From assembly GCF_018129085.1 (NCBI RefSeq), contig NZ_JAAGBB010000027.1, positions 1-64,000 of the forward strand: a stretch of DNA of 64,000 nucleotides, read 5' to 3'. This DNA is from Plastoroseomonas hellenica. GTDB lineage: Bacteria; Pseudomonadota; Alphaproteobacteria; Acetobacterales; Acetobacteraceae. This document shows, one piece after another, positions 25,378 through 34,323 of the stretch (positions within the stretch are counted from its first letter, which is position 1; each line of letters opens with the position of its first letter). A model generated the notes under the pieces. The model ran no database searches. It was not told where the DNA came from and saw nothing but the letters and a program-made list of their open reading frames with translations. A program made the position numbers and the translations under genes.

Positions 25378-26388
25378 ATGCGACGCAGATCCGTCATCGG
25401 CGCCACGGCCGCGCTTTCCCTGGCCGGATATCGTCCGGCGGCGGCGCAGGAGCGCAGCCTGCTCAATGTCTCCTATGACCCGACGCGGGAGCTCTACCGC
25501 GACATCAACGCCGCTTTCTCCGCCGCCGAGCGGGCGGCGGGGCGCAGCGCGGTCAATATCCGCCAGTCCCATGGCGGCTCCGGCCGCCAAGCGCGCTCGG
25601 TGATCGACGGGCTGGAAGCCGATGTCGTGACCTTGGCGCTTGGCGGCGACATCGACGTGATCGCCCAGGCCGGGCTGATCGCGCGCGACTGGCGGAACGC
25701 CTTCCCGCAACGCTCCGCCCCCTACCGCAGTACCATCGTGCTGCTGGTCCGCAAGGGGAATCCCAAGAACCTGCGCGACTGGGGCGATCTCGCCCGACCA
25801 GGCATCCAGGTGGTGACGCCGAACCCGAAGACCTCGGGCGGCGCCCGTTGGAACTACCTGGCCGCCTGGGGCTGGGCCCTGGCGCAGCCGGGCAGCAACG
25901 AGGCGGCGGCGCGCGCCCTGGTCCAGGCGCTCTACCGCAACGCGCCGGTGCTCGACACCGGGGCGCGCGGATCGACGCTCACCTTCGCGCGACGCAACAT
26001 CGGCGACGTGCTGCTGGCCTGGGAGAACGAGGCCTATCTGGTGCTGGCGGAGTTCGGGGCCGCGAATTTCGAGGTGGTCTATCCCACGCGCTCGATCCTG
26101 GCGGAGCCGCCGGTCGCGGTGGTCGACAGCGTGACGCGCCGCCGCGGCACCGAGGCGCTGGCGCGGAGCTATCTGGAATTCCTCTATACGCCGCAGGTGC
26201 AGGGCATCATCGCCAAGCACTTCTATCGCCCGGTCGCGCCGCAGCATGCGGCGGCCGAGGACCTGGCCCGGCTCCGCGACATCCCGCTCTTCACCATCGA
26301 CGACGTCTTCGGCGGCTGGGCCCAGGCGACGGCGGCGCATTTCGCCGACAATGCGGTGTTCGACCAGATCACCGGGGCGGCCAGGTGA
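25378..26388 (+). CDS. cysP: sulfate ABC transporter substrate-binding protein
   Basis: A 336-residue periplasmic sulfate/thiosulfate-binding protein (Sbp/CysP). A signal peptide ends at AAAQ near residue 23. The mature chain begins [20 protein letters not shown] and has [31 protein letters not shown], the anion-binding segment of the family, followed by [30 protein letters not shown]. It is preceded by GGAGG and followed by a long inverted repeat, then the two permeases and ATPase. It lies 125 bp after the SDR gene, so it may have its own promoter. Confidence 0.95.
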   Translation: MRRRSVIGATAALSLAGYRPAAAQERSLLNVSYDPTRELYRDINAAFSAAERAAGRSAVNIRQSHGGSGRQARSVIDGLEADVVTLALGGDIDVIAQAGLIARDWRNAFPQRSAPYRSTIVLLVRKGNPKNLRDWGDLARPGIQVVTPNPKTSGGARWNYLAAWGWALAQPGSNEAAARALVQALYRNAPVLDTGARGSTLTFARRNIGDVLLAWENEAYLVLAEFGAANFEVVYPTRSILAEPPVAVVDSVTRRRGTEALARSYLEFLYTPQVQGIIAKHFYRPVAPQHAAAEDLARLRDIPLFTIDDVFGGWAQATAAHFADNAVFDQITGAAR

Positions 26389-26453
26389 TACCGCCGAGCC
26401 TTGTTGCTGACCGGTTCGCTGTTGCCCTTTCCGTGGAGAGGCTCGGCGGTATC
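26387..26453 (+). repeat. perfect 14-bp inverted repeat after cysP
   Basis: GATACCGCCGAGCC at 26387-26400 and GGCTCGGCGGTATC at 26440-26453 are exact reverse complements separated by 39 bases. The left arm begins inside the cysP stop codon. In RNA this would be a strong hairpin with a long loop. Such structures between a binding-protein gene and its permease genes often stabilise the upstream message or cut read-through, giving excess binding protein. No T-run follows. Confidence 0.65.
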
Positions 26454-26498
26454 GTGCGCGGGGTTGGTGGGGCGGCCGCGCACGCAACAAGGACTCTC

Positions 26499-26529
26499 AT
26501 ACCGGGTCAGCCGACAGGCTGGCCGGTAT
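26499..26529 (+). promoter_or_regulatory. hairpin covering the cysT start codon
   Basis: ATACCGG at 26499-26505 and CCGGTAT at 26523-26529 pair around AGCC and GGCT arms, forming a stem of 11 or more pairs with one irregularity and a short loop. The ATG of the first permease gene (26528) lies in the right arm and no clear ribosome binding site is seen. Folding would keep permease translation low. Function is inferred. Confidence 0.45.
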
Positions 26530-27367
26530 GAGCGGCGGCTTCACTTTCCACAGGCCCACCGCAGTGCCGGCCTTCGGGCCGGCCTTCGGCATCGCGATGC
26601 TGGGCACCGGCCTGCTGGTGCTGCTGCCGCTCGCGGCGCTGCTGCTGCGCGCCGCGGGGCAAAGCTTCGATTCCTTCGTCGATGCCGCATTCTCGCCGCG
26701 TGCCATGGCGGCCTATCGCCTGTCCTTCGGCGCCTCGCTGCTGGCCGCCGGCGTGAATGCGGTGGTCGGCACCGTGCTCGCCTGGGTGCTGGTGCGCTAC
26801 CGCTTTCCCTTCCGCCGCATCGTCGATGCGCTGATCGACCTGCCTTTCGCGCTGCCGACCGCGGTTGCCGGCGTGGCGCTCACCACCATCGCCGCACCCG
26901 ACGGCATCCTCGGCCGGATCGCGGAACCTTTCGGCATCAAGCTCGCCTTCACGCCCTTCGGCGTGTTCCTGGCGCTGCTCTTCATCGGCCTGCCGTTCGT
27001 GGTTCGCACCTTGCAACCGGTGCTGCAGGACCTGGAGCCGGAGCTCGAGGAAGCGGCGGCCCTGCTCGGCGCCGGGCGCGCCTCGACCTTTCTTCGCGTT
27101 GTGCTGCCGGCGATCGCGCCCGCCGCCGCGACCGGCTTCGCGCTCGCTTTCGCCCGCTCGGTCGGCGAATATGGTTCCGTCATCTTCATCGCCGGCAACA
27201 TGCCCATGGTGAGCGAGATCGCGCCGCTGCTCATCGTCGTGCAGCTCGAGCAGTTCCAGTATGGCGCCGCGACGGCGATCGCGACGGTGCTGCTCGGCGC
27301 CAGCCTGGCGGTCCTGCTGGTCTGCGTGGTGCTGCAGCGCCGGCTGGAGCGGGACCGGGTGGCATGA
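26528..27367 (+). CDS. cysT: sulfate ABC transporter permease CysT
   Basis: A 279-residue inner-membrane permease of the sulfate/thiosulfate importer. Hydrophobic helices begin near residue 20 (FGIAMLGTGLLVLLPLAAL). The coupling loop is EEAAALLGAGRASTFLRVVLP near 178-198, followed by FARSVGEYGSVIFIAGN, a strong CysT/CysW mark. The start at 26528 gives normal length. Its stop overlaps the cysW start (ATGA). The AAALLGAGR motif and the GEYGSV segment distinguish it from molybdate permeases. Confidence 0.94.
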   Translation: MSGGFTFHRPTAVPAFGPAFGIAMLGTGLLVLLPLAALLLRAAGQSFDSFVDAAFSPRAMAAYRLSFGASLLAAGVNAVVGTVLAWVLVRYRFPFRRIVDALIDLPFALPTAVAGVALTTIAAPDGILGRIAEPFGIKLAFTPFGVFLALLFIGLPFVVRTLQPVLQDLEPELEEAAALLGAGRASTFLRVVLPAIAPAAATGFALAFARSVGEYGSVIFIAGNMPMVSEIAPLLIVVQLEQFQYGAATAIATVLLGASLAVLLVCVVLQRRLERDRVA

Positions 27368-28209
27368 GCGGCCATACACGGCCCGCACTGCGCGATCCGG
27401 CACCGCTCGCCTGGGCGCTGGTTGGCTTCGCCCTGCTCTGGGTCGGCGTCTTCCTGGTGCTGCCGCTGGTGGTCGTGGTGACGGAGGCCTTCGCGCGCGG
27501 CTGGCCGCGCTTCATCGCGGCGCTGCAGGAGCCGGACGCGATCGCCGCCATCCGCCTCACTCTGGTCATCGCGGCCATCTCTGTCCCGGTCAACCTGGTG
27601 CTCGGCGTCGCCGCCGCCTGGGCGATCGCCAAGCATGAATTCTACGGCCGGGGCCTGTTGGCCGCCTTCATCGACCTGCCGGTCTCGGTCTCGCCGGTCG
27701 TCGCCGGCCTGGTCTTCGTGCTGATCTTCGGCGCGCAGGGCTGGCTCGGCCCCTGGCTGCAGCGGCACGACATCAAGATCATCTTCGCCCTGCCAGGGAT
27801 GGTGCTGGCGACGATCTTCGTGACGCTGCCCTACGTCGCGCGCAGCCTGGTGCCGATCATGCGCCGCCAGGGTGTGGAGGAGGAGGAGGCGGCGGCGACG
27901 CTCGGTGCCGGCGCCGTCACCACCTTGCTGCGCGTCTCGCTGCCCAATGCGGCGCTCGGGCTGCTCTACGGCGTGCTGCTCACCAATGCCCGGGCGATGG
28001 GGGAGTTCGGCGCGGTCTCCGTCGTCTCCGGCCATATCCGGGGCGAGACCAATACGCTGCCGCTGCATGTCGAGATCCTGAACAACGAATATGACGAGGT
28101 CGGCGCCTTCGCCTGTGCATCCCTGCTGGCGCTGCTCGCCATCGTCACCCTCGTGCTGAAGCTGTGGCTGGAACGGCGCATGCGGCTCCGCGCGGGCGAG
28201 GGGAGCTGA
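27364..28209 (+). CDS. cysW: sulfate ABC transporter permease CysW
   Basis: A 281-residue inner-membrane permease, partner of CysT. It has [22 protein letters not shown] around 100-120, the coupling loop [23 protein letters not shown] near 175-197, and [35 protein letters not shown] near 215-250, the classic CysW segment. The ATG at 27364 overlaps the cysT stop. One base separates its stop from the cysA start. Confidence 0.95.
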   Translation: MSGHTRPALRDPAPLAWALVGFALLWVGVFLVLPLVVVVTEAFARGWPRFIAALQEPDAIAAIRLTLVIAAISVPVNLVLGVAAAWAIAKHEFYGRGLLAAFIDLPVSVSPVVAGLVFVLIFGAQGWLGPWLQRHDIKIIFALPGMVLATIFVTLPYVARSLVPIMRRQGVEEEEAAATLGAGAVTTLLRVSLPNAALGLLYGVLLTNARAMGEFGAVSVVSGHIRGETNTLPLHVEILNNEYDEVGAFACASLLALLAIVTLVLKLWLERRMRLRAGEGS

Positions 28210-28210
28210 G

Positions 28211-29236
28211 ATGGCGATCCGCATCGAAGGCGCGGTGAAGCGCTACGGACCCAAGGTCGCCGCGATCGACGGCGTCACGCTGGAGACCCGACCGGGAGAG
28301 CTGCTTGCGCTGCTCGGGCCGTCGGGGTCGGGCAAGACGACCCTGCTGCGGGCCATCGCCGGCCTCGAATTCCTCGATGCCGGCCGCATCCTGATCGATG
28401 GCGACGACGCCACGGCGCTGACCGCGCGGGAGCGGCGCATCGGCTTCGTGTTCCAGAACTACGCGCTGTTCCGCCACCTCTCGGTCTTCGAGAATGTCGC
28501 CTTCGGCCTGCGTGCCCGGCCGCGCCGCCTGCGGTTGACCGAGGCGGAGATCCGCGACCGCGTGCTGCCCCTGCTGCGCACCGTGCAGATGGAGGAATAC
28601 GCGGAACGCAAGCCGGCCGCACTCTCTGGCGGGCAGCGGCAGCGCGTCGCGCTGGCGCGTGCGCTGGCGATCGAGCCGCGGCTGCTGCTGCTGGACGAGC
28701 CCTTCGGAGCGCTGGACGCCAAGGTGCGGCGCGAGCTGCGCCGCTGGCTCCGGGAGCTCCATGACCGGCTCGGCCTCTCGACCGTCTTCGTGACCCATGA
28801 CCAGGAGGAGGCGCTGGAGCTCGCGGACCGCGTCGCGATCCTGAACCAAGGCAGGCTGGAACAGCTCGGCACGCCGCATGAGGTCTATGACAGCCCGGCG
28901 ACGCCCTTCGTCGCGGAATTCCTGGGCGATGCGCTGCGCGTGCCGCCGCGGCTTCGCCGGGCCCTGGTGCCGGACCGGCCGCATGGCGGGCTCGCGATGG
29001 TGCGGCCGCATGATATCGAGCTGTTGCCGCCCGGCGGGCCCGGCGTGCCGGCGATCGTGCGCCGCACCGCGTCCCGCGGCGGCGCGCTGCTGGTCGAGCT
29101 GGAACTCGAGGACGGCAACCGCATTGAGGCGGAGATCGCCCGCGGCGACGCGCATGAAGCGGAAGGGCGCATCGCGCCGGGCACGCGGGTCGGCCTCCGG
29201 GCGCGGATCGCGCACCTCTTCGACGACGCGCCTTGA
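28211..29236 (+). CDS. cysA: sulfate ABC transporter ATPase CysA
   Basis: A 341-residue ATPase with Walker [10 protein letters not shown] at 36-44, [21 protein letters not shown] at the Q-loop, [31 protein letters not shown], and the H-loop [16 protein letters not shown]. After about residue 240 a C-terminal TOBE-like regulatory domain follows ([16 protein letters not shown]). It powers sulfate or thiosulfate uptake with CysT and CysW. A perfect hairpin begins 7 bp after the stop. Confidence 0.95.
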   Translation: MAIRIEGAVKRYGPKVAAIDGVTLETRPGELLALLGPSGSGKTTLLRAIAGLEFLDAGRILIDGDDATALTARERRIGFVFQNYALFRHLSVFENVAFGLRARPRRLRLTEAEIRDRVLPLLRTVQMEEYAERKPAALSGGQRQRVALARALAIEPRLLLLDEPFGALDAKVRRELRRWLRELHDRLGLSTVFVTHDQEEALELADRVAILNQGRLEQLGTPHEVYDSPATPFVAEFLGDALRVPPRLRRALVPDRPHGGLAMVRPHDIELLPPGGPGVPAIVRRTASRGGALLVELELEDGNRIEAEIARGDAHEAEGRIAPGTRVGLRARIAHLFDDAP

Positions 29237-29243
29237 TTTGAGT

Positions 29244-29270
29244 GGCCTTCGTCGGAGATCGACGAAGGCC
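29244..29270 (+). terminator. perfect 11-bp hairpin after cysA
   Basis: GGCCTTCGTCG at 29244-29254 and CGACGAAGGCC at 29260-29270 form a perfect stem with loop GAGAT. No T-run follows, but position and stability suggest a transcript end between the convergent cysA and Bug genes. It opens the module described in the next entry. Confidence 0.65.
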
Positions 29271-29418
29271 CCCTCAGACGCGTCGTGCCAAAGGCACGCC
29301 TGTGGCGTGACGCGCCGCGCGTCCGGGTGGCTTGGCGTCGTGCGAGAAGCACGCTCTTCGCATGACGCGCGACTTCGCGCGGGCCGCATTCGCGGCCTCG
29401 GGCCGGTCTTCCGGCCCG
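29271..29418 (+). repeat. dispersed intergenic module, copy 1
   Basis: The stretch starts CCCTCAGACGCGTCGTGCC and includes GGCCGC/GCGGCC around an ATTC loop near 29382-29397. It ends in a second perfect hairpin, GGGCCGG (29400-29406) and CCGGCCC (29411-29417), followed by a T-rich stretch. The same layout, with the same fixed sequence but different stem sequences, occurs at 60535-60629. Inside this copy the CGTCGTGC unit is repeated near 29336, making it longer. No protein-coding frame of note is present. Confidence 0.7.
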
Positions 29419-29430
29419 TCGTCTTTGTGC

Positions 29431-30411
29431 CTACTCCGGCCGCATACCCGCGCGTCGCGCCACCTCGGCCCAGGCACCGACATCGCTCCGGATCCGGACG
29501 GCGAAGGCCTCGGGTCCGGCGAAGGCCGGGACCGAGGCCTGGGTCGCCAGCCGGTCCCGCGTGTCCTGGCGCTGCAGCAGCGCCGATAGGGCGCCGGAGA
29601 CGCGCTCGATGATCGGCGCGCCGGTCCCGGCCGGCGCCAGCACCCCGAACCACACGCCGGAATCCGCGACGTCATGGCCGAGTTCCGCAAGAGTCGGCAC
29701 CTCCGGCAGCTCCGGCGCCCGCCGCGGGCCGAACACCACCAGCGGCCTGAGCTGATCGGCACGGTAGGGGCCGATCGCGCCGACCAGGGTCTGCAGCATC
29801 AGCGGCACTCGGCCGGCGATCACATCCTGCAACGCCGGCGCGGTGCCGCGATAGGGAACATGGGTGATGTCGATGCCGAGCGCCTGGCGCAGCGTCTCGC
29901 CACCGAAATGCCCGTTGCCGCCATTGCCGGTGCTGGCATAGCCGAGCTGGCCGGGGCGGGCCTTCGCCGCGGTCACCACCTCCTCCAGGCTTTGCCAGGG
30001 CTGGCTGGTACCGCACCAGAAGACGTTCGGCGATGTCGCGACGATGCTGATCGGGGCGAAGCTGGTCGCGGGGTCGTAGGGCAGCCGCGCATAGACGCTG
30101 GCATTCATGACCAGCGCATTGGACGCGAAGAGCAGCGTGTAGCCATCCGGCGCCGCCCGGGCGACGGCCTCGGCGGCGAGGACGGAATTGGCGCCCGGCC
30201 GGTTCTCGAAGACCACCGGCTGGCCGATCGCCGCCTGCAGGCCGGCCGCGATCAGGCGGCCGACGGCATCGGTGGGGCCGCCGGGCGGGAAGCCCATCAG
30301 CATGCGCACCGGCCGCTCCGGCCAGGCCTGCGCCCGCGCCAGCCGCGGCGCCGCGAGCCCCGCCGAAGCGGCCAGCAGGGCTCGCCGGCCGATCGGGTGA
30401 CGCGCCATCAT
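29431..30411 (-). CDS. Bug-family (TctC) tripartite tricarboxylate transporter receptor
   Basis: A 326-residue periplasmic receptor with signal RRALLAASAGLAAPRLARAQ and the marks MLMGFPPGGPTDAVGRL, QPVVFENRPGANSVLAA, PDGYTLLFASNALVMN, and THVPYRGTAPALQDVIAGRV. The start at 30411 follows an AGGGAGGAG ribosome binding site; a second ATG is the next codon. It is the last gene of the minus-strand operon with two amidohydrolases and a Rieske protein, with a gap of 37 bp to the Rieske gene. It likely collects the compound these enzymes degrade. No membrane partner is adjacent. Confidence 0.92.
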   Translation of the reverse strand: MMARHPIGRRALLAASAGLAAPRLARAQAWPERPVRMLMGFPPGGPTDAVGRLIAAGLQAAIGQPVVFENRPGANSVLAAEAVARAAPDGYTLLFASNALVMNASVYARLPYDPATSFAPISIVATSPNVFWCGTSQPWQSLEEVVTAAKARPGQLGYASTGNGGNGHFGGETLRQALGIDITHVPYRGTAPALQDVIAGRVPLMLQTLVGAIGPYRADQLRPLVVFGPRRAPELPEVPTLAELGHDVADSGVWFGVLAPAGTGAPIIERVSGALSALLQRQDTRDRLATQASVPAFAGPEAFAVRIRSDVGAWAEVARRAGMRPE

Positions 30412-30448
30412 CCCGTTCTCCTCCCTGCCTTTGCGCGTGGTGCCGCGC

Positions 30449-30862
30449 TCAGGCCTCCACGACCACGTAGTCATCCTCCACGCGCACCGGGAAGGTCTCC
30501 GCGACGAAGGGGCCCTCCACCAGCTCGGCACCCTTCGCGACCGCGGCGGGGAAGCTGCGCACCTTCATCCGGCGCGGGTCGAACCAAGATTTGCCGGTGC
30601 GGATGTCGAATTCCCAGGCGTGCCAGGGACAGCGGATCATCTCGCCGCGGCGGGAATAGCGGTACTCGCCGGGCGTGCTGCTCTCGACATGGCCGGTAAC
30701 GATGCCGCCGCAGAGCGAGCCGCCCTGGTGCGGGCAGCGGTCGAGCAGCGCGAAGAACTCGCCGTCCAGGTTGAAGACCGCGATCCGCCGGCCAGACGCT
30801 TCCACCAGCTTGCGCCCGCCCGGCGGGATCTCCCCGAGCGGCGCCACGACATGCTTCGCCAT
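30449..30862 (-). CDS. Rieske [2Fe-2S] ferredoxin-like protein
   Basis: A 137-residue soluble protein with the two Rieske cluster motifs: CPHQGG (C43, H45) and CPWHAWEF (C78, H81), which bind a 2Fe-2S cluster by two Cys and two His. It is about the size of a Rieske ferredoxin that feeds electrons to a non-heme iron oxygenase, but no oxygenase alpha subunit or reductase is present in the operon. The final VVVEA matches short Rieske-domain proteins found near amidohydrolases. It starts at 30862, one base before the end of the neighbouring amidohydrolase gene. Confidence 0.9.
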   Translation of the reverse strand: MAKHVVAPLGEIPPGGRKLVEASGRRIAVFNLDGEFFALLDRCPHQGGSLCGGIVTGHVESSTPGEYRYSRRGEMIRCPWHAWEFDIRTGKSWFDPRRMKVRSFPAAVAKGAELVEGPFVAETFPVRVEDDYVVVEA

Positions 30863-30863
30863 G

Positions 30864-31985
30864 TCAGAACCCGTAGGCCCGGCGGGCATTGCCGCCCCAG
30901 ATCGCCTGGCGCTGCTCCAGTGGGATGATCGAGGGGATGGCGAGGCGCGGGTCGTCGAAATCCCAGTGCGGGTAGTCGCTGGCAAAGAGGATGCGGTCCG
31001 GCCCGATCCATTCGATGATGTCGAGCAGATGCTCGGGCTTCTCCGGATCCTCCATCGGTTGGGTCGAGACCCAGACATGCTCGCGCAGATACTCGGACGG
31101 CGCGCGCTTCAGGTGCGGCACCTCCGCCTTCAAAGTCTTCCAATGCCTGTCGAGCCGCCAGGCCAGCGCCGGCAGCCAGCCGAAGCCGCATTCGATCAGG
31201 ATGATCTTCAGCTTCGGGAAGCGCTCGAAGACGCCTTCCACGACCAGGCTCGTCATCTGCGGCTGGCAGGAGGTGGCGTGCTCCGACACCTCCTCGATAT
31301 AGAAGCTCGGCCAGCCGGCATTGGTCATCGGCCAGCCGCTATAGCCAAAGGCGTGGAAGGCGACCGGCAGCCCCACCTCCTGCGCCGCCTCGTAGATCGG
31401 CCAGTAACGCTGCTTGCCGACCGGCTCCGCGGTGCGGCTCATCATCAGCACCTGGCAGAAATCCTTGTGGCCTGCCCAGTGGCGGATCTCGGCAGCGGAG
31501 GCTTCGCCATCCTCATAGGGCACGACGATGCTGGCATGCAGGCGCGGCTCCGGCCGCGTCCATTCCTCGACCTGCCACTCATTCACCGCGCGCGCCATGG
31601 CGGCCGAGAACAGGTTGTTCTGGTCGCCCTGGCCGGAAGGCTGCAGCGGGTTCAGCACGCCGGCATCGATGCCGTAGTGGTCGAGATGCTGGGCGCGAAC
31701 GAAGCCGAGATCGGAGGCGGGCGAACCCCCAGGCGGCCAGGCGTCGCGGCGGGAGGCCATGGGCTGCGCCTTGGGGAAGGGCGGCTGGCCGCCGGCGAAG
31801 CCGTGCCGCGCCCGCAGGCCGTAGGTTAGGAGGTAGTCCCACCAGCGCTGCGACAGATAGGGTTTGAAGGCCGTCAGCGAATGCGCCCGCGGATGGATGT
31901 CGACATCGATCAACCCGAGCACCGCCTGCGGCGGGCGGCCCGGCGCCAGGCCCTCGGTATGACCGGGGGAGACCAGGATGTTCAT
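30864..31985 (-). CDS. amidohydrolase family 2 protein (pair member 2)
   Basis: A 373-residue metal-dependent hydrolase of the amidohydrolase-2/decarboxylase family. Metal-site candidates are IDVDIHPR near 30, H in VAFHAFGYSG near 180, ILIECGFGWLPALAWRLDRHW near 240, and D in FASDYPHWDFDDP near 330. The ATG at 31985 overlaps the upstream stop (ATGA); the open frame before it is read-through. It is clearly paralogous to 31982-33064 (shared RYWPIYEA/RQYWPVWEA and GFGWLPALAWRL/GVSWLPGFLWRL stretches), so the two may form a mixed complex or act in sequence. The substrate is unknown. Confidence 0.88.
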   Translation of the reverse strand: MNILVSPGHTEGLAPGRPPQAVLGLIDVDIHPRAHSLTAFKPYLSQRWWDYLLTYGLRARHGFAGGQPPFPKAQPMASRRDAWPPGGSPASDLGFVRAQHLDHYGIDAGVLNPLQPSGQGDQNNLFSAAMARAVNEWQVEEWTRPEPRLHASIVVPYEDGEASAAEIRHWAGHKDFCQVLMMSRTAEPVGKQRYWPIYEAAQEVGLPVAFHAFGYSGWPMTNAGWPSFYIEEVSEHATSCQPQMTSLVVEGVFERFPKLKIILIECGFGWLPALAWRLDRHWKTLKAEVPHLKRAPSEYLREHVWVSTQPMEDPEKPEHLLDIIEWIGPDRILFASDYPHWDFDDPRLAIPSIIPLEQRQAIWGGNARRAYGF

Positions 31986-33064
31986 GCCGATACCCCTTCC
32001 GTGACGGTGGCCCGGATGCGGCCATAGGTGGCGAGCGGATTGTCCCACATCAGCTTCGGCAGCAGCGCCGGCGGCAGGCCGGCCGGGATGCGCGCATCGC
32101 CTTCGAACTGCGCATGCGGCCAGTCGCTCGCCCAGAGCAGCATGGCGTCGGACCGCAGGTGATCGAGCAGGCGCGCGACCGTCGCGGCATCCTCCGGCAC
32201 GTCGAAGGGCTGCACGCTGAGGCGCACCTGGTCGCGCACGATCTCGGCCGGCGGGCGGTTCACCCAGGGCACCTCGAAGCGCACGCCCTTCCAGGTCTTC
32301 TGCAGCCGCCAGAGGAAGCCCGGCAGCCAGGAGACGCCGGATTCCAGCAGCACCACCTTCAGTTCTGGAAACTTCGTCAGCGCGCCTTCGGTGATCAGGC
32401 TCGCGAGCTGGCTCTGGAAGCCCTGGGCCTGGGCGACATAGTCCTCCAGATACCAGGACGGCCAGCCGATCGAGGTGACCGGATTGCGATAGGCACTGCC
32501 GGCATGGATCGCGAGCGGCAGCCCATGCTTCACGCAGGCCTCCCAGACCGGCCAGTACTGGCGGCGGCCGAGCGGCTGCTCGCCCATCGCGAGCGTCAGC
32601 ACCTGCACGAAGCGCCGATCATCGGCCAGGCGCTCGATCTCCTCGACCGCACGCTCCACCGATTGCAGCGGCAGCACGATGGAGGCCCGCAGCCGTGGAT
32701 CGCGGTCCAGCCATTCGGCGCGCACCCAGTCGTTCAGCGCCCGGGTGAAGGCGACCGCCATGTCCTCGTTGAGCACGAGCTGGACGCCGTAGAGGCAATT
32801 CAGGATGCCGATCTCGGTGCCCCAGGGATCGAGCGCCTGGGCGCGCAGCGCCTCGATGCTGTGCGGCGCCTCGCCCCGTGCGCCGCGCCAATCGGCGCGG
32901 GTGGTGAGCGGCGCGTTCAACGGATAGCTCTGGCTGTCGAGCTGCGTGATGCCGCGCTCGGTGATCTGGTCGCGCCAGAATTCATCGAGATAAGGCGCGA
33001 GCGCCTGCATGCCGGGCACCCAGGGATGCAGATCGCAATCGATCGCGCGCAGGCCTTGGCCCAT
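31982..33064 (-). CDS. amidohydrolase family 2 protein (pair member 1)
   Basis: A 360-residue protein of the amidohydrolase-2 family: IDCDLHPWVPG at residues 8-18 gives the metal-binding DxH, LAIHAGSAYRNP near 180 a second His, VVLLESGVSWLPGFLWRLQKTWK near 230, and LLWASDWPHAQFEGD near 320 the Asp. It begins the operon with its paralogue, a Rieske protein and a Bug receptor. Such enzymes often decarboxylate or hydrolyse ring acids. It follows the LysR gene at 33182 on the same strand, with a 117-bp gap for a promoter. Confidence 0.88.
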   Translation of the reverse strand: MGQGLRAIDCDLHPWVPGMQALAPYLDEFWRDQITERGITQLDSQSYPLNAPLTTRADWRGARGEAPHSIEALRAQALDPWGTEIGILNCLYGVQLVLNEDMAVAFTRALNDWVRAEWLDRDPRLRASIVLPLQSVERAVEEIERLADDRRFVQVLTLAMGEQPLGRRQYWPVWEACVKHGLPLAIHAGSAYRNPVTSIGWPSWYLEDYVAQAQGFQSQLASLITEGALTKFPELKVVLLESGVSWLPGFLWRLQKTWKGVRFEVPWVNRPPAEIVRDQVRLSVQPFDVPEDAATVARLLDHLRSDAMLLWASDWPHAQFEGDARIPAGLPPALLPKLMWDNPLATYGRIRATVTEGVSA

Positions 33065-33181
33065 GCTTCCTCCTGCTCGCGCGCTCTCCGGCGCGGGTAC
33101 TGGCAGAATCCTAGACCTGGCTGGCGGCGATGGCCAGCGGCGGCGGCGCCTCCATTAGAACACCGTGTACTGTGAGCAGAT

Positions 33182-34093
33182 TCACGCCTCCGGGCGGTCT
33201 CGCCCTGCGGCGATCTGCTCCAGCAGCCAATCGCGGAAGCCGCGCAGCGCCGGCACCTCGGCCGCGGCTTCCGGATAGGCGAGAAGATAGGCCTCGCGTC
33301 CGTGCAAGGGCACATCGAAGGGCGTGGCGAGCCTGCCGGCGGCAATATCGGCGGCGATCAAAAAACGCGGCAGCAGCGCGATGCCAAGCCCGGCCGCGGC
33401 GGCCTCCGCCACCATCGCCATATGGTGGAATTGCGGGCCGCGCAGCCCGTCGATGCCGGGAAGGCCGGCGGCGGCGAACCACTCCACCCAGCCGCGCGGC
33501 CGCGTGGTCTGTTGCAGCAGCGTCTGCCGCGCGAGGTCGCGGGGCATGCGCAGCTCCGCCAGCAGAGAAGGCGCGCAAACCGGCACCCGTGCATCCTCGA
33601 TCAAGCGATGGGTGACGATGCCGGGCCGATCCTCCTCGCCGAGAAAGAGCGCGGCATCGACATCCTCAGCGGCGAAATCGAGCCGCGTGAGGCGCGTCGT
33701 GTAGTTCCGGAAGTTCAGCATCACGGCTGGGTGCATCTTCCGGAACCCCGGCAGGCGCGGCATCAACCACCGCGCGCCGAAGGTCGGCGAGATCGCGAGC
33801 GTCAGCGTGCCGCCGCCGCCGCGATGCGCCAGCAGTTCCAGCGTCGCACCCTCGATGCGCGCCAGGCTGCCGCGCACCTGCGGCGCATAGGCGGCGCCGG
33901 CCGGGGTCAACACCAGGCGCTGCCGCACCCGCTGGAACAGCCGGAGGCCGAGCTGCGCCTCGAGCCCCGCGAGCTGACGGCTGACCGCACTCTGGGTCAG
34001 CCGCAGCTCCTCCGCCGCGCGGGAGACGCTGAGATGGCGGGCGCAGGCCTCGAAGGCCTGGAGGGCGGCGGTGGCAGGCACGTGGCGGCGCAT
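33182..34093 (-). CDS. LysR family transcriptional regulator, GcvA-like
   Basis: A 303-residue regulator with the GcvA-type opening MRRHVPATAALQAFEACARHLSVSRAAEEL and recognition helix LTQSAVSRQLAGLEAQLGLRLFQR at about 31-54. The effector domain begins near 90 (GGTLTLAISPTFGARWLMPRL). The frame is open to 34195, but the GcvA family starts at the chosen ATG at 34093; MM at 34126 is an alternative with no better ribosome binding site. It lies between the amidohydrolase operon, same strand, and the divergent Bug-hyu genes, so it could regulate either. Confidence 0.88.
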   Translation of the reverse strand: MRRHVPATAALQAFEACARHLSVSRAAEELRLTQSAVSRQLAGLEAQLGLRLFQRVRQRLVLTPAGAAYAPQVRGSLARIEGATLELLAHRGGGGTLTLAISPTFGARWLMPRLPGFRKMHPAVMLNFRNYTTRLTRLDFAAEDVDAALFLGEEDRPGIVTHRLIEDARVPVCAPSLLAELRMPRDLARQTLLQQTTRPRGWVEWFAAAGLPGIDGLRGPQFHHMAMVAEAAAAGLGIALLPRFLIAADIAAGRLATPFDVPLHGREAYLLAYPEAAAEVPALRGFRDWLLEQIAAGRDRPEA

Positions 34094-34217
34094 GGTCGGG
34101 ACCCGAACTTCATTCCGAACCATCATGAAGGCATGAGGGAGTTTCAGTTGCGAGTCCCTCTGTTTCCAGGGAACCTCTGGATTGTCGATGCTCACGGTAG
34201 CGCGATCTGCCTCAGAC

Positions 34218-34234
34218 CATGCATTGTGCGCATG
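34218..34234. promoter_or_regulatory. candidate LysR-type binding site
   Basis: CATGC and GCATG are inverted around 7 bases between the divergent LysR and Bug genes. Spacing and place fit a LysR operator, but the arms are only 5 bp, so the support is modest. Confidence 0.3.
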
Positions 34235-34323
34235 ATCTGGGGTGGTTGAAGACGCTGTGCGGGCCGTGCACCCGGCGGCACAGGGATGATCGCAGCCACC
34301 CCGGCCAAGCCAGGAGGTGAAAG

